Of a DNA stretch of 64,000 bases, positions 46,849-55,079 are shown in pieces. Location of the stretch: assembly GCF_900163695.1 (NCBI RefSeq), contig NZ_FUIC01000021.1, positions 46,279-110,278 of the forward strand. Reading direction: 5' to 3'. The notes under the pieces were generated by a model that was not told the DNA's origin, ran no database searches, and worked only from the letters and a program-made list of their open reading frames with translations. The stretch comes from Gulosibacter sp. 10. GTDB lineage: Bacteria > Actinomycetota > Actinomycetes > Actinomycetales > Microbacteriaceae. Numbering within the stretch: the stretch's first letter is position 1; each line of letters begins with the position of its first letter. The position numbers and the translations under genes were made by a program.

Positions 46849-47595
46849 GAGGGCGAGCACCGTCGCGGCGGCGATGATGCCGAGGCACCACAGGAGCGAG
46901 GCCGCGGGTCTCCCCTCGCCGCCGATCAGCCCGGCCCGGATGGTCTCGATGATGGGCGTGACCGGCTGCTGCTCGGCGACGGGCGCGAGCCAGTCGGGCA
47001 TCGTCTCGATGGGGACGAAGGCGCTCGACACGTAGGGCAGGAACAGGATGATGAATCCGTACCCGTTCGCGGCCTCGGGGCTCCCGGCGATCAGCCCGAT
47101 GACCGCGAAGACGCTCGTCACCGCGAGGATCCACAGCGATACGATACCCAGCGCGCCCAGCCAGCCGAGGAGGTCGCCGCGGGGCCGGAACCCGAGGGCG
47201 AACGCGATCGCGATGACCACCGCGGTCGCGACGAGGTTGCGCACGAGGCTCGCGATCACGTGACCGACGATCGAGGTCGAGGCGGCGATCGGCATGGTGC
47301 GGAACCGCAGCATGGCCCCCGCCGTCATGTCCCGGCTCACCGAGACCGCCGTGGACGCGGCGCCGAACCCCGCGCAGGTGAGGATGATGCCCGGCACGAT
47401 GTAGTCGATGTACCGGCCGTCGTGCTGGATCGCGCCGCCGAACACGACCGTGAACATGAGCATGAGCAGCGCGGGGAGCGCGATCGCCATCAGCAGCCCC
47501 TCGCCGTCCCGGACGCTCAGCAGCAGGCTGCGCCGGATGAAGATGCCGCTCGATCTCGCCGCGGAGATGCCCCGCGGCGCCGTGATCGCCGTCAT
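46819..47595 (-). CDS. ABC-2 type exporter permease (DrrB family)
   Basis: Membrane subunit of 258 residues with six hydrophobic segments. The opening RRSLLLSVRDGEGLLMAIALP and the PFVSAF-like region LPYVSSAFVPIETMPDWL are typical of daunorubicin-type exporters. It pairs with the ATPase at 47592-48458 (4-base overlap). The last residues are encoded within a CRISPR-type repeat, so the C-terminus may be altered compared with relatives. Confidence 0.88.
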   Translation of the reverse strand: MTAITAPRGISAARSSGIFIRRSLLLSVRDGEGLLMAIALPALLMLMFTVVFGGAIQHDGRYIDYIVPGIILTCAGFGAASTAVSVSRDMTAGAMLRFRTMPIAASTSIVGHVIASLVRNLVATAVVIAIAFALGFRPRGDLLGWLGALGIVSLWILAVTSVFAVIGLIAGSPEAANGYGFIILFLPYVSSAFVPIETMPDWLAPVAEQQPVTPIIETIRAGLIGGEGRPAASLLWCLGIIAAATVLALWRFPRTRVR

Positions 47596-48458
47596 GCCGC
47601 CACCTCCTCGCGTCGCGTGAGCGCCGCGAAGGCGTCCTCGAGGCTCGGCGATCGCAGCTCCACGCGCACCGGGCGGTCGTGCCGCATCCGGGCCAGGACC
47701 GCGGCGACGGACTCGGGGCTGCCGTCGGTCTCGGCGGTCTCGATCGTGTTGCCGGCGTCATCCACGAGCGCCACGGCCCGCCCGCCGACGAGCGCGGTGA
47801 GCTCGTCCACCGTGCCGTCGGCGACGATGACGCCCCGGTCGAGCACCATCACGCGGTCCGCGAGCGCCTCGGCCTCGTCGAGCGTCTGCGTCGTGAGCAG
47901 CACCGTGGTGCCGCCGCGAGCGAGCGCTCGCACGTCCTCCCACACCCGGGCCCTGCTGACGGGGTCGAGTCCGGTGGTCGGCTCGTCGAGGATCAGCAGC
48001 GGCGCGGGCGAGATCAGGCTCGCAGCCAGGTCGAGTCGGCGCCGCATCCCGCCGGAGTAGGTGCGCACGGGCTTGCGCCCCGTGTGCTCGAGGCCGAGGC
48101 GCTCGAGCATCTCATCGGCACGAGCCCTCGCGCGGCCGCCGAGTCCGAGCAGCTCGCCGAGGATCACGAGGTTCTCGCGCCCGCTCAGCAGCTCGTCGAG
48201 CGACGGGGCCTGGCCCGTGACGCGCAGCAGCGAGCGCACCCGCCGCGGCTCGCGCAGCGCGTCGTGCCCGAGCAGGCGCACGGATCCCGCATCGGGTCGC
48301 ACGATGGTCGTGAGAATCGAGACGAACGTCGTCTTGCCCGAGCCGTTGGGGCCGAGCAACGCGACGACGCCGCCGTCGATGTCCATCTCCAGACCGTCGA
48401 GCACGCGGTGCCGCTGGAACGACTTGCGGAGGTTCCGCACTTCGATCATCGGGGGCAT
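47592..48458 (-). CDS. ABC-2 exporter ATP-binding protein (DrrA family)
   Basis: ATPase of 288 residues. Walker A LLGPNGSGKTTFV, signature YSGGMRRRLDLAASL, Walker B LLILDEPTTGLDPVSR, H-loop VLLTTQTLDEAE, where Gln replaces the usual His, a substitution seen in DrrA-type exporters. The ATG at 48458 has an RBS (GGGAGGTGG) and opens MPPMIEVRNLRKSFQRH. It is divergent from a TetR regulator, so exporter expression is probably induced by a ligand of that regulator. Confidence 0.9.
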   Translation of the reverse strand: MPPMIEVRNLRKSFQRHRVLDGLEMDIDGGVVALLGPNGSGKTTFVSILTTIVRPDAGSVRLLGHDALREPRRVRSLLRVTGQAPSLDELLSGRENLVILGELLGLGGRARARADEMLERLGLEHTGRKPVRTYSGGMRRRLDLAASLISPAPLLILDEPTTGLDPVSRARVWEDVRALARGGTTVLLTTQTLDEAEALADRVMVLDRGVIVADGTVDELTALVGGRAVALVDDAGNTIETAETDGSPESVAAVLARMRHDRPVRVELRSPSLEDAFAALTRREEVAA

Positions 48459-48474
48459 CGCCACCACCTCCCAT

Positions 48475-48560
48475 TGTTGTGTATGTCGCAGACAGTATGC
48501 ATGACACACAGTATGCGCCACACACAATTCCTGCGCAATACCGTGTGCGTGATATACCGT
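48475..48560. promoter_or_regulatory. Candidate TetR operator region between exporter and regulator
   Basis: Two direct copies of ACAGTATGC lie at 48492-48500 and 48508-48516, 16 bases apart. GTATGCGC (48511-48518) and GCGCAATAC (48533-48541) form an imperfect inverted repeat. Related GTGT/ACAC stretches surround them. The stretch is less GC-rich than its neighbours. Divergent TetR systems usually carry their operator here. Confidence 0.5.
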
Positions 48561-48577
48561 TGCGGGAGGAGGTCGCC

Positions 48578-49537
48578 ATGCCGGAGGAAGTCGCGCGCGT
48601 AGTCGCCCTCGCGTGGGGCGCCGAGGCCGCGCCGCAGCGCGGGCCCAAGCGGGAGCTCAGCCTGGAGCGGATCGTCGAGGCCGCCATCGGCATCGCGGAT
48701 GCGGAGGGGCTGCAGGCCGTCACCATGCAGCGGGTCGCGAAGACCTTCGGCTATACGACCATGGCGATGTACCGGTACGTCGCCAACAAGGACGATCTCC
48801 ACCAGCTGATGGTCGACGCGGCGACCAGGGGCGCCATCGCCGTGGACGACGAGGACTGGCGGCTCGGGCTCCGACAGCTCTGCGACTACCTGCTCGAGAC
48901 GTACCGTCGGCATCCGTGGGTGCTCGACATCCCTGCCTCGTCCGAGTCGCTGCTCATGCCCGCGCAGGTGCGCGTGGCGGATACCGCGCTGCGGGCGATG
49001 CGGACGCTGCCGGTCTCGCACGAGGAGCGGCTGCTGCTGCTCATGCACCTCTCCACGTTCGTGCGCGGGCACGCCGCGCTGCTGCGGGAGCTCGCGAATT
49101 CCGGCGAGGGCGTCTCGGAGGCCACCAGAACGCTCCTCCGCGAGGCGGTATCGGCGGGCGGCTACCCGGATCTCGCGCCGCTGATCGAGTCCGGGGCCTA
49201 TTTCGGGGCGCCCGAGGATGCCCCGATGACGGCCGAGGAGGCGGAGCAGGATTTCGCGGCGGGGCTGCGCATCTGGCTCGACGGCATCGCATCGGTCCAC
49301 TGCGGTCCGGATCGCGATGGCGAGGCGCCGCAGACCGCCGAGCCGAAGACGCCGGAGGCGGCGCTCGCCGCGGTCGAGCACGAGCTCGAGGCCGCGGCGG
49401 CGCTGCGGAAGGCGACGCAGCGCCGGGTGCGGGAGCTCGAGAAGCGCGAGGCGGAGCTGCGCAAGCGGCGCGAGGCGGCGAAGGAGGCCGTCAAGTCGGC
49501 GGCGAGGGTGCGGAAGCAGTCGCCCGAGTCCGGCTAG
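48578..49537 (+). CDS. TetR-family regulator with C-terminal coiled coil
   Basis: Repressor of 319 residues. Winged TetR helix-turn-helix at residues 25-75: LSLERIVEAAIGIADAEGLQ and VAKTFGYTTMAMYRYVANKDDL. A TetR_C ligand domain fills residues 85-240. The last 65 residues are a charged Glu/Arg/Ala coiled coil (AAALRKATQRRVRELEKREA), an addition not normal for TetR. Start ATG 48578 follows GGGAGGAGG. It is divergent from the DrrAB-type exporter and likely its repressor. Confidence 0.88.
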   Translation: MPEEVARVVALAWGAEAAPQRGPKRELSLERIVEAAIGIADAEGLQAVTMQRVAKTFGYTTMAMYRYVANKDDLHQLMVDAATRGAIAVDDEDWRLGLRQLCDYLLETYRRHPWVLDIPASSESLLMPAQVRVADTALRAMRTLPVSHEERLLLLMHLSTFVRGHAALLRELANSGEGVSEATRTLLREAVSAGGYPDLAPLIESGAYFGAPEDAPMTAEEAEQDFAAGLRIWLDGIASVHCGPDRDGEAPQTAEPKTPEAALAAVEHELEAAAALRKATQRRVRELEKREAELRKRREAAKEAVKSAARVRKQSPESG

Positions 49538-49628
49538 CGGCACGGCCTCGGCCTTCCCTGACCGTCGCTCCGGTTCCGTCTCGATACCCTCGAAGCTCTG
49601 TTCATCGACTCAGAGGGAGTGATTCTTC

Positions 49629-51164
49629 ATGTCGGCCATCGTCGCCGCCCATGGACCGTTCGACGAGAAGCTCGGAATCCGGATGCTCGATCGGATGCGT
49701 CATCGAGGGCCCGATGGCCGGGGAACGCGGGCGGTCGGGCCCTCGTGGCTCGGCACGGACCATCTGGCGATCACGGATCCCGAGTCGGCGACGCCTCCGA
49801 TCGCCGCGAGGGATGCGGCGGTCTGGATCGTCGGCGACGGCGAGGTCTACAACCACCGGAACATCCGCGACAGCCTCGGCAACGAGCGCTTCAGCACGGG
49901 TTCGGATCTCGAGGCCGCGCTGCAGCTCTACGTCGAGGAGGGCGTCGACGCGTTCGAGCGGCTCTGGGGAGCGTTCGCGCTCGTCGCGGCCGGGGAGGAC
50001 GGCCGGTTCGTCGCCGCGCGCGACGTGTTCGGCATCGCGCCACTCTATTGGGCGCGGCGCGGCGACACGACGGTGTTCGCATCCGAGATGAAGGCCTTCG
50101 ACGAGGACTGGCGCGAGTACGTCGAGCCCTTCCCGCCCGGCTACGTCTGGAGCCCGCAGGACGGGCTCGTGTCCGGGCCGGAGATGCCGGGCACGTCGAC
50201 CGTGCTGCTGAAGGCCCGCGGTGCGGATGAGGAGCCGCCGGCCTGGGTGTTCGACGCGGTTCGCGAGACGCTGATCCGCGCCGTGGAGGACTGCCTCGAC
50301 TCGGAGAAGCCCATCGGCGTGCTGCTGTCGGGCGGCGTGGACTCGAGCATCATCGCCGCGATCGCCGCGCGGGTCGCGCGGGAGCGGGGCGTGCAGCTGC
50401 CGAGCTTCTCGGTGGGGCTCGAGGGCAGCCGCGATCTGCTCGCGGCGAAGAAGGTCGCCGATCATGTCGGGACCGTCCACCACGAGCTCGTGTACACGCC
50501 GGAGCAGGCGATCGAGCTCGTGCCGACCATCATCGGCGAGCTCGAGTCCTTCGACCCGAAGCTCGTGCACAGCGCGGTGCCGCATCACCTCGTCACGAAG
50601 CTGGCCTCCGAGCAGGTGGATGTGGTGCTGGCCGGCGAGGGCGCGGACGAGCTGTTCGCGGGGTACTCGTTCTACGGCCATCACACGCGCGGCGAGGCGC
50701 TGCAGGATGCGCTGGTCGAGACGCTGGAGGGGCTGCACGTGAGCGGCCTGCAGCGGGTCGACCGGATCGCCGGCGCGCACGGCGTGGAGCCGCGCCTGCC
50801 GTTCCTCGATATGGATGTGGTCGAGCTGGCGATGGCGCTGCCGCCGGAGTGGAAGCTCGTCACCGAGGATCGGCCGGCCAAGTGGCTGCTGCGCCGCGCG
50901 TTCGACGGCTGGCTGCCCGAGGAGGTGCTGTGGCGGCGCAAGGAGCAGTTCGGCGAGGGCACCGGCATGAACGACGTGCTGAACGAGCACTTCGAGGCCG
51001 CGATCGCGCCGACGCCCCTCTCGGAGGAGGCGCTGGTCGAGGCCGCGCCGGAGCTCGACCCGCCGCTGCGCACCGCCGAGGAGCTCGCGTACTACCGGAT
51101 GCTGCAGGAGGCGCTTCCCGGGATCAACGCCCAGCGCACGATCGGACGCTCGCCGCTGGAGTAG
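49629..51164 (+). CDS. asnB: Asparagine synthase-related protein lacking the N-terminal catalytic Cys
   Basis: Class II asparagine synthetase fold of 511 residues. The C-terminal synthetase domain looks intact: the PP-loop LLSGGVDSSIIAAI, AGEGADELFAGYSFYG and PRLPFLDMDVVELAMALPPEW. The N-terminal glutaminase-like domain keeps MRHRGPDGRG and YNHRNIRDSLG, but the protein begins MSAIVAAHG where active enzymes have Met-Cys-Gly-Ile. Without Cys2 it cannot hydrolyse glutamine in the normal way and may use free ammonia. The ATG at 49629 is well placed after an AGAGGGAGTG RBS. Confidence 0.85.
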   Translation: MSAIVAAHGPFDEKLGIRMLDRMRHRGPDGRGTRAVGPSWLGTDHLAITDPESATPPIAARDAAVWIVGDGEVYNHRNIRDSLGNERFSTGSDLEAALQLYVEEGVDAFERLWGAFALVAAGEDGRFVAARDVFGIAPLYWARRGDTTVFASEMKAFDEDWREYVEPFPPGYVWSPQDGLVSGPEMPGTSTVLLKARGADEEPPAWVFDAVRETLIRAVEDCLDSEKPIGVLLSGGVDSSIIAAIAARVARERGVQLPSFSVGLEGSRDLLAAKKVADHVGTVHHELVYTPEQAIELVPTIIGELESFDPKLVHSAVPHHLVTKLASEQVDVVLAGEGADELFAGYSFYGHHTRGEALQDALVETLEGLHVSGLQRVDRIAGAHGVEPRLPFLDMDVVELAMALPPEWKLVTEDRPAKWLLRRAFDGWLPEEVLWRRKEQFGEGTGMNDVLNEHFEAAIAPTPLSEEALVEAAPELDPPLRTAEELAYYRMLQEALPGINAQRTIGRSPLE

Positions 51165-51214
51165 CCGCCGGTTTCGGCTTCCCGCCTGCGCGGGGTTTCG
51201 CCGATGTCGCTTCG

Positions 51215-51244
51215 CATGGCCGGAGCCTTCTCGCTCCGGCCATG
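51215..51244. terminator. 12-bp perfect-stem terminator after asnB
   Basis: CATGGCCGGAGC pairs exactly with GCTCCGGCCATG around CTTCTC. It lies between convergent genes. A second hairpin, TTCCCGCCTGCGCGGGG, lies just before it at 51178-51194. Confidence 0.7.
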
Positions 51245-51307
51245 CTCGACGGTCACGCCGTCTATAGGCGCCGCTCGCCTCGGCCGACGACCTCGTCTTC
51301 TCTGCCG

Positions 51308-52477
51308 CTACAGTCCGACGCTGTTCACGCCGTGCTCGGCCTGTGCGGCGGTGAACCCCTCGAAGATCAGCTGGTCGATCAGCGCGCTCCGCGAGAACGA
51401 GGAGTACTCGAGGTACTCTCGTGCTTTGGCCGCGGCCTGCTCGTTCCAGTCGACATCGAGCGAGTCCACGGCTGCGGTAGCCTCGGCGTTCGAATAGCCC
51501 TCGAATTCGAGCTGATCGATCAGCCCATCCCTCGAGAACGCCATGACGTCGAGGTAGCTCTGCGCCGAGGCGGCGGCCTGGCCGCCCTGGCCGTCGTAGA
51601 CCTGCTCGACGCCGTAGGCCGCCTCCTCCTCGGTGAACCCTTCGAACAGCAGCTGGTCGATCAGCCCGCTCTTCGAGAACGCCGAGAACTGCAGGTACTG
51701 CTCCGCCGAAAGGGCGGCCTGCTCGAACCAGTCCGCGCCGACGTGGTCGACGGCGTAGGTCGCGTCTTCCGTGGAGTAGCCCTCGAACTCGAGCTGATCG
51801 ATCAGCCCGCTCCGCGAGAAGGCGGTGAAGCGCAGGTAGTCCCTCGCGGCGGAGACCGCCTGCTGCTGGGAGACCGTCTCCGAGTTCTCGGGTTCCTCCG
51901 CGACCGGCGACGGCGAATCCTCGACCTCGGTATCCGCAACCTCGAGCGCGTCATCCTCGGCGGGCGCGGGCGTGGAGGAGGCGCGCGGCTCATCCGCCTC
52001 GAAGACCTCCTCGGAAGCGTTCCCGGAAGACACCCCGGCTCCGATGATGGACGCCACGATGACCGTAGCGCTGACCGTCCAGGCGATGGCAGGCTGCCGG
52101 CCCTCCCCCGTCACGACACGCCCCTCGGCGTCGCGAGTCTTGCCGGCGAGCGTCATGGCGAGGTCGACGAGCCACCAGACTGCGAACCCGCCCAGGGTGA
52201 GCAGCTTCACGATCGCCGAACCGGTTTTGCCGAGATAGAAGCGATCGGCGCCGAAGAATCCGAGGAGCAGGCTCAGCAGCCAGGTCGTGGTGTAACTCCT
52301 CGTGGAGGGCGGCGCCGGCGGCTCCCCGAACTGCCCGTACGGGGCATCCGTCCAGACTGGCTCGACCGGACGAGACTGCCCTGTCCAGGATGCTCCGTCG
52401 AAATAGCGCTCCGCGCCGAATTGCTGCGGGTCGGGGTACCAACCGGCAGGCACCTGGCCGGGCTGGATATCGTTCAA
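51308..52477 (-). CDS. DUF2510-TM2 protein with four tandem Ltp repeats
   Basis: Protein of 389 residues. Residues 8-40 are DUF2510 (VPAGWYPDPQQFGAERYFDG). A TM2 domain follows (WLLSLLLGFFGADRFYLGKT, two helices), then one more helix and a Ser/Glu/Ala-rich linker. From about residue 205 there are four Ltp (host cell surface-exposed lipoprotein) repeats, each of the form AARDYLRFTAFSRSGLIDQL then EFEGYSTEDATYAVDHVGADW. The repeats would lie outside the membrane. Ltp of Streptococcus phage TP-J34 blocks DNA injection by other phages; actinobacterial Ltp proteins are mostly uncharacterised. No lipobox is visible. Confidence 0.85.
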   Translation of the reverse strand: MNDIQPGQVPAGWYPDPQQFGAERYFDGASWTGQSRPVEPVWTDAPYGQFGEPPAPPSTRSYTTTWLLSLLLGFFGADRFYLGKTGSAIVKLLTLGGFAVWWLVDLAMTLAGKTRDAEGRVVTGEGRQPAIAWTVSATVIVASIIGAGVSSGNASEEVFEADEPRASSTPAPAEDDALEVADTEVEDSPSPVAEEPENSETVSQQQAVSAARDYLRFTAFSRSGLIDQLEFEGYSTEDATYAVDHVGADWFEQAALSAEQYLQFSAFSKSGLIDQLLFEGFTEEEAAYGVEQVYDGQGGQAAASAQSYLDVMAFSRDGLIDQLEFEGYSNAEATAAVDSLDVDWNEQAAAKAREYLEYSSFSRSALIDQLIFEGFTAAQAEHGVNSVGL

Positions 52478-52895
52478 TTGCGTTTCCGCCTATCGGGTCG
52501 AGTATGCACGGTGAAGCGAGCCGAGAGACGACGCGGCACGGATTGTTCGCGGCGCTGATACGCATCGCGTCCGGGTCGCTCTTGGACTCGGTTTAACGGT
52601 ACCGCGCCCCACAGACATGGCGTCGCGCGGAAGCCGAACCGGACTACGCCCTACCGGACCGATCCGCTCGTGACGGGATGAGCCTGGGCTGGACGGAACC
52701 GGACGTAGTGCCCCGATATCGCAGCGAGTTTGCCCCTAGTCGACGCGGGTTCGGCTCGTTTCCCGCGTCTGCCCTGAGAGGGTCGGCGCCACGGCGCAAC
52801 CACGTAGCCGCCCTTCGCGGTGCTGGAGTCGGGGCGCTGTTACGCTTGGCTCCGTCTGATAGACGACTTCGAAATCAAGATAGGGAACGGGAATA
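52478..52895. other. Intergenic region with no supported gene
   Basis: Promoter region for the divergent Ltp and tatA genes. The short open frames here are Arg/Pro-rich without RBS or family likeness. A GGGAACGGG RBS-like element precedes tatA. Confidence 0.5.
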
Positions 52896-53129
52896 ATGGG
52901 CGCATTCGGAAACGCCTTCTCCGGCTGGCATCTCATCGTCATCCTGCTGATCGTGCTGCTGCTCTTCGGTTCCTCCCGACTGCCCGCGGCAGCACGAGGC
53001 ATCGGGCAGGCGCTCCGGATTTTCAAAGCCGAGGTGAAGACGGAGACTCCGATCTCCGAGAGTCCTGCGCCTGCCACCGAGGCAGAAGCGCCCGCGCCGG
53101 GCACGACGAAGCTCGACGCCGCGCCGTAG
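52896..53129 (+). CDS. tatA: Twin-arginine translocase subunit TatA
   Basis: A 77-residue TatA/E-type protein: one transmembrane helix (WHLIVILLIVLLLFG), the conserved FG hinge followed by SSRLPAAARGIGQALRIFK as the amphipathic helix, and a disordered Glu/Pro/Ala-rich tail. It forms the pore-like oligomer for folded protein export. tatB and tatC are not nearby, so it is either a lone or a second tatA. Confidence 0.92.
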   Translation: MGAFGNAFSGWHLIVILLIVLLLFGSSRLPAAARGIGQALRIFKAEVKTETPISESPAPATEAEAPAPGTTKLDAAP

Positions 53130-53387
53130 ACCCCGCGACTGCGGGCCGACTTAGGTCGAGCGCTCTCCCGCAAACGCTGATGGAGGCGATCGACCAGGAC
53201 GCACATGGCCCGGCCTCGTTTCGCCCGACTTTCGATACCCGTCGCAGCGAGTGGCCGTGAGGCGATCGAGCCGCCCGTGCACGGAACTCGCAGGAGCCGG
53301 CATATCGCCGGCCGGAGAATGCGAGGCAGTACACGCTGAGCGAATGCGGTCATCCGCTAGGACACGGATTTCGATGAGGATTCTTTG

Positions 53388-53459
53388 CTGGGGTACCTGG
53401 ACTCGAACCAAGAACAACTGAACCAGAATCAGCCGTGTTGCCAATTACACCATACCCCA
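53388..53459 (-). tRNA. tRNA-Gln(CUG)
   Basis: Read on the minus strand it starts TGGGGTATGGTG and folds as a full cloverleaf: acceptor TGGGGTA/TACCCCA, anticodon loop TTCTGGT with CTG, and TTCGAGTC-type T-loop GGTTCGAGTCC. The discriminator base is G and no CCA is encoded. It is 72 nt, usual for tRNA-Gln. Confidence 0.95.
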
Positions 53460-53578
53460 GTGCTTTGCAGCACTCGGATAGCTTAGACCACTCCGCACGC
53501 GCTTGCAAACCCTCGGCGGAGGGCTGCTCCTACTCAAGCACGTCCATCCGGCAACGCGCCACCGCTAGCATCGTTCGC

Positions 53579-54478
53579 ATGCCCGCAGACGCCTCCGCCG
53601 CCCAGGATCGAGCACGCACCGAGCCGTGGGAGCCGAACCCCAGGGCCACCGGCTTCCGCCGTCGCGTCGGCGAGTTCGTCCTGAGCTCCCCCGTGCAGTC
53701 GTTTGTCCTGGCCGTCATCGTCGTCAACGCCATCACGCTCGGCCTCGAGACCTCGGAGTCGATCGTCGCGGTCATCGGCACGCCCCTGCGCATCCTCGAC
53801 ACCGCCGCGATCGCGATCTTCGTGGCCGAGCTGATCCTCAAGATGTTCGCACTGGGCCGTCGCTTCTGGCCCGACGGATGGAACGTCTTCGACTTCGCCG
53901 TGGTCGCGATCACCCTCGTACCCGCAGTGGGCGACCTCACCGTCCTCCGTTCGCTCCGCGTCCTGCGCGTGCTCCGCCTCATCAACCGCCTCCCCCAGCT
54001 CCGGCGCATCGCCGCCGCGATCATCAAGGCGATCCCCGGCATCGGCGCCATCGCCGCGCTCATGGCCATCGTCTTCTACGTCGCCGCCGTCATGGCCACC
54101 TCGCTGTTCGGCGACGAGTTCCCCGAGCTCTTCGGTACGCTCCCGGCCTCGCTGCTGTCGCTCTTCCAGATCATGACCCTCGACAGCTGGTCCACCGGCG
54201 TCATGCGGCCGATCATGGAGGTGCACCCCAACGCCTGGCTCTTCTTCATGCCGTTCATCCTCGTCTCGGCGTTCGTCATGCTGAACCTCTTCATCGCGAT
54301 CATCGTGGACACCATGTCGAACATCAGCACCACCGAGAAGGGCACCGTGGCCGACCCCAAGCCGGTGCAGACCGGCCCCATCCGCACCGCGGAGGCGCCG
54401 GCGACGCAGGAGGATGTCGAGGCGCTCCATGCCGAGCTCGCCGAGATCAAGGCGCTCCTCCGCGAGCGCCGCGACTGA
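53579..54478 (+). CDS. NaChBac-type voltage-gated cation channel
   Basis: Six-helix ion-transport protein of 299 residues acting as a homotetramer in the membrane. S1-S3 lie near residues 35-115. S4 is VLRSLRVLRVLRLINRLPQL with Arg at every third position. The pore follows: SLFQIMTLDSWSTGVM, with filter T200-L-D-S-W204. Most bacterial Nav channels have TLESW, so Asp202 replaces the selectivity Glu. S6 is FMPFILVSAFVMLNLFIAII, followed by a C-terminal coiled coil (EDVEALHAELAEIKALLRER). A TAGCAT -10-like element 7 bases before the ATG suggests a leaderless mRNA. Confidence 0.9.
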   Translation: MPADASAAQDRARTEPWEPNPRATGFRRRVGEFVLSSPVQSFVLAVIVVNAITLGLETSESIVAVIGTPLRILDTAAIAIFVAELILKMFALGRRFWPDGWNVFDFAVVAITLVPAVGDLTVLRSLRVLRVLRLINRLPQLRRIAAAIIKAIPGIGAIAALMAIVFYVAAVMATSLFGDEFPELFGTLPASLLSLFQIMTLDSWSTGVMRPIMEVHPNAWLFFMPFILVSAFVMLNLFIAIIVDTMSNISTTEKGTVADPKPVQTGPIRTAEAPATQEDVEALHAELAEIKALLRERRD

Positions 54479-54530
54479 GCCCCGCTCGCACATTTCCCCG
54501 CCGGCGCCTCTCCATCCAGTCGGCCCGTCT

Positions 54531-54819
54531 CGATATGAGGTGTTCTCGCTCGCCGCTCTCGGATGCGAGGCGTTCTCGCTCGCCGCCCTTGAATGTGAGG
54601 GGTTCCCGCGGATGCTTCCGGATGTGCGAGGCGTTCTCACGGACGCTTCCGGATGTGTGAGGCGTTCTCGTGCGCTCTCGACCACGGATGTGAGAGAAAA
54701 GCGCGCCTATCCCCCGGATGTGAGCGAAAAGCGCGCCCCTCCCACAGATGTGAGCCATACGCAGGCTTTACGGCACCCATACCCGGCATGCGTCTCACAT
54801 CCGCATATGCCTCACATCC
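54531..54819. repeat. Iteron-like array of ATGTGAG motifs, about 30-bp spacing
   Basis: Direct copies related to GGATGTGAGGCGTTCTCGC lie at about 54531, 54561, 54591, 54620, 54651, 54686, 54716 and 54746, spaced 29-35 bases. Copies 1-5 carry GCGTTCTC-type followers; copies 6-7 carry GAAAAGCGCGCC. Two inverted copies, CTCACATCC, follow at 54794 and 54811. No gene is supported here. The same motif reappears at 63854-63939. Confidence 0.75.
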
Positions 54820-54922
54820 GCAGGAGCCCGCGCGCATGGACACCTCTGCACGACTTCCCCTGCACGGACACCGCGCGCTCCACCTCGACAACCGGGGCAC
54901 TCCCTCCCGCGCCCCGCACAGC

Positions 54923-54984
54923 GCACCGACAGCCGCGCATGCACCGACAGCCGCGCATGCACCGACAGCTGCGCGCGCACCGAC
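54923..54984. repeat. 18-bp tandem repeat, 3.4 copies
   Basis: Units starting GCACCGACAGCCGCGCAT at 54923 and 54941 are identical; the third at 54959 differs at its end and a partial fourth starts at 54977. It lies in non-coding DNA between the iteron-like array and the next gene. Confidence 0.75.
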
Positions 54985-55027
54985 GCGCACCCGCCCCTTC
55001 CCCCGCCCGCACAGCACACCCCTTGTT

Positions 55028-55050
55028 TTGTATCGTTCATGCTGATACAA
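55028..55050. promoter_or_regulatory. Candidate YtrA-type operator
   Basis: TTGTATC and GATACAA form an exact inverted repeat with 9 bases between them, about 30 bases before the start of the membrane-protein/GntR pair. YtrA-subfamily regulators bind dyads of this general spacing at their own promoters. Confidence 0.6.
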
Positions 55051-55079
55051 ATGGGACAACCGCCGACGAGGAGGTCGTC

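Noticed and set aside
51178..51194. Single CRISPR-like hairpin after asnB
   Set aside because: No second copy occurs 60 bases away; it fits a terminator-type hairpin next to another terminator.
51308..52477. Prophage remnant inferred from the Ltp domains
   Set aside because: No integrase, capsid, lysis or other phage genes are near, and Ltp/TM2 proteins are ordinary in actinobacterial chromosomes.
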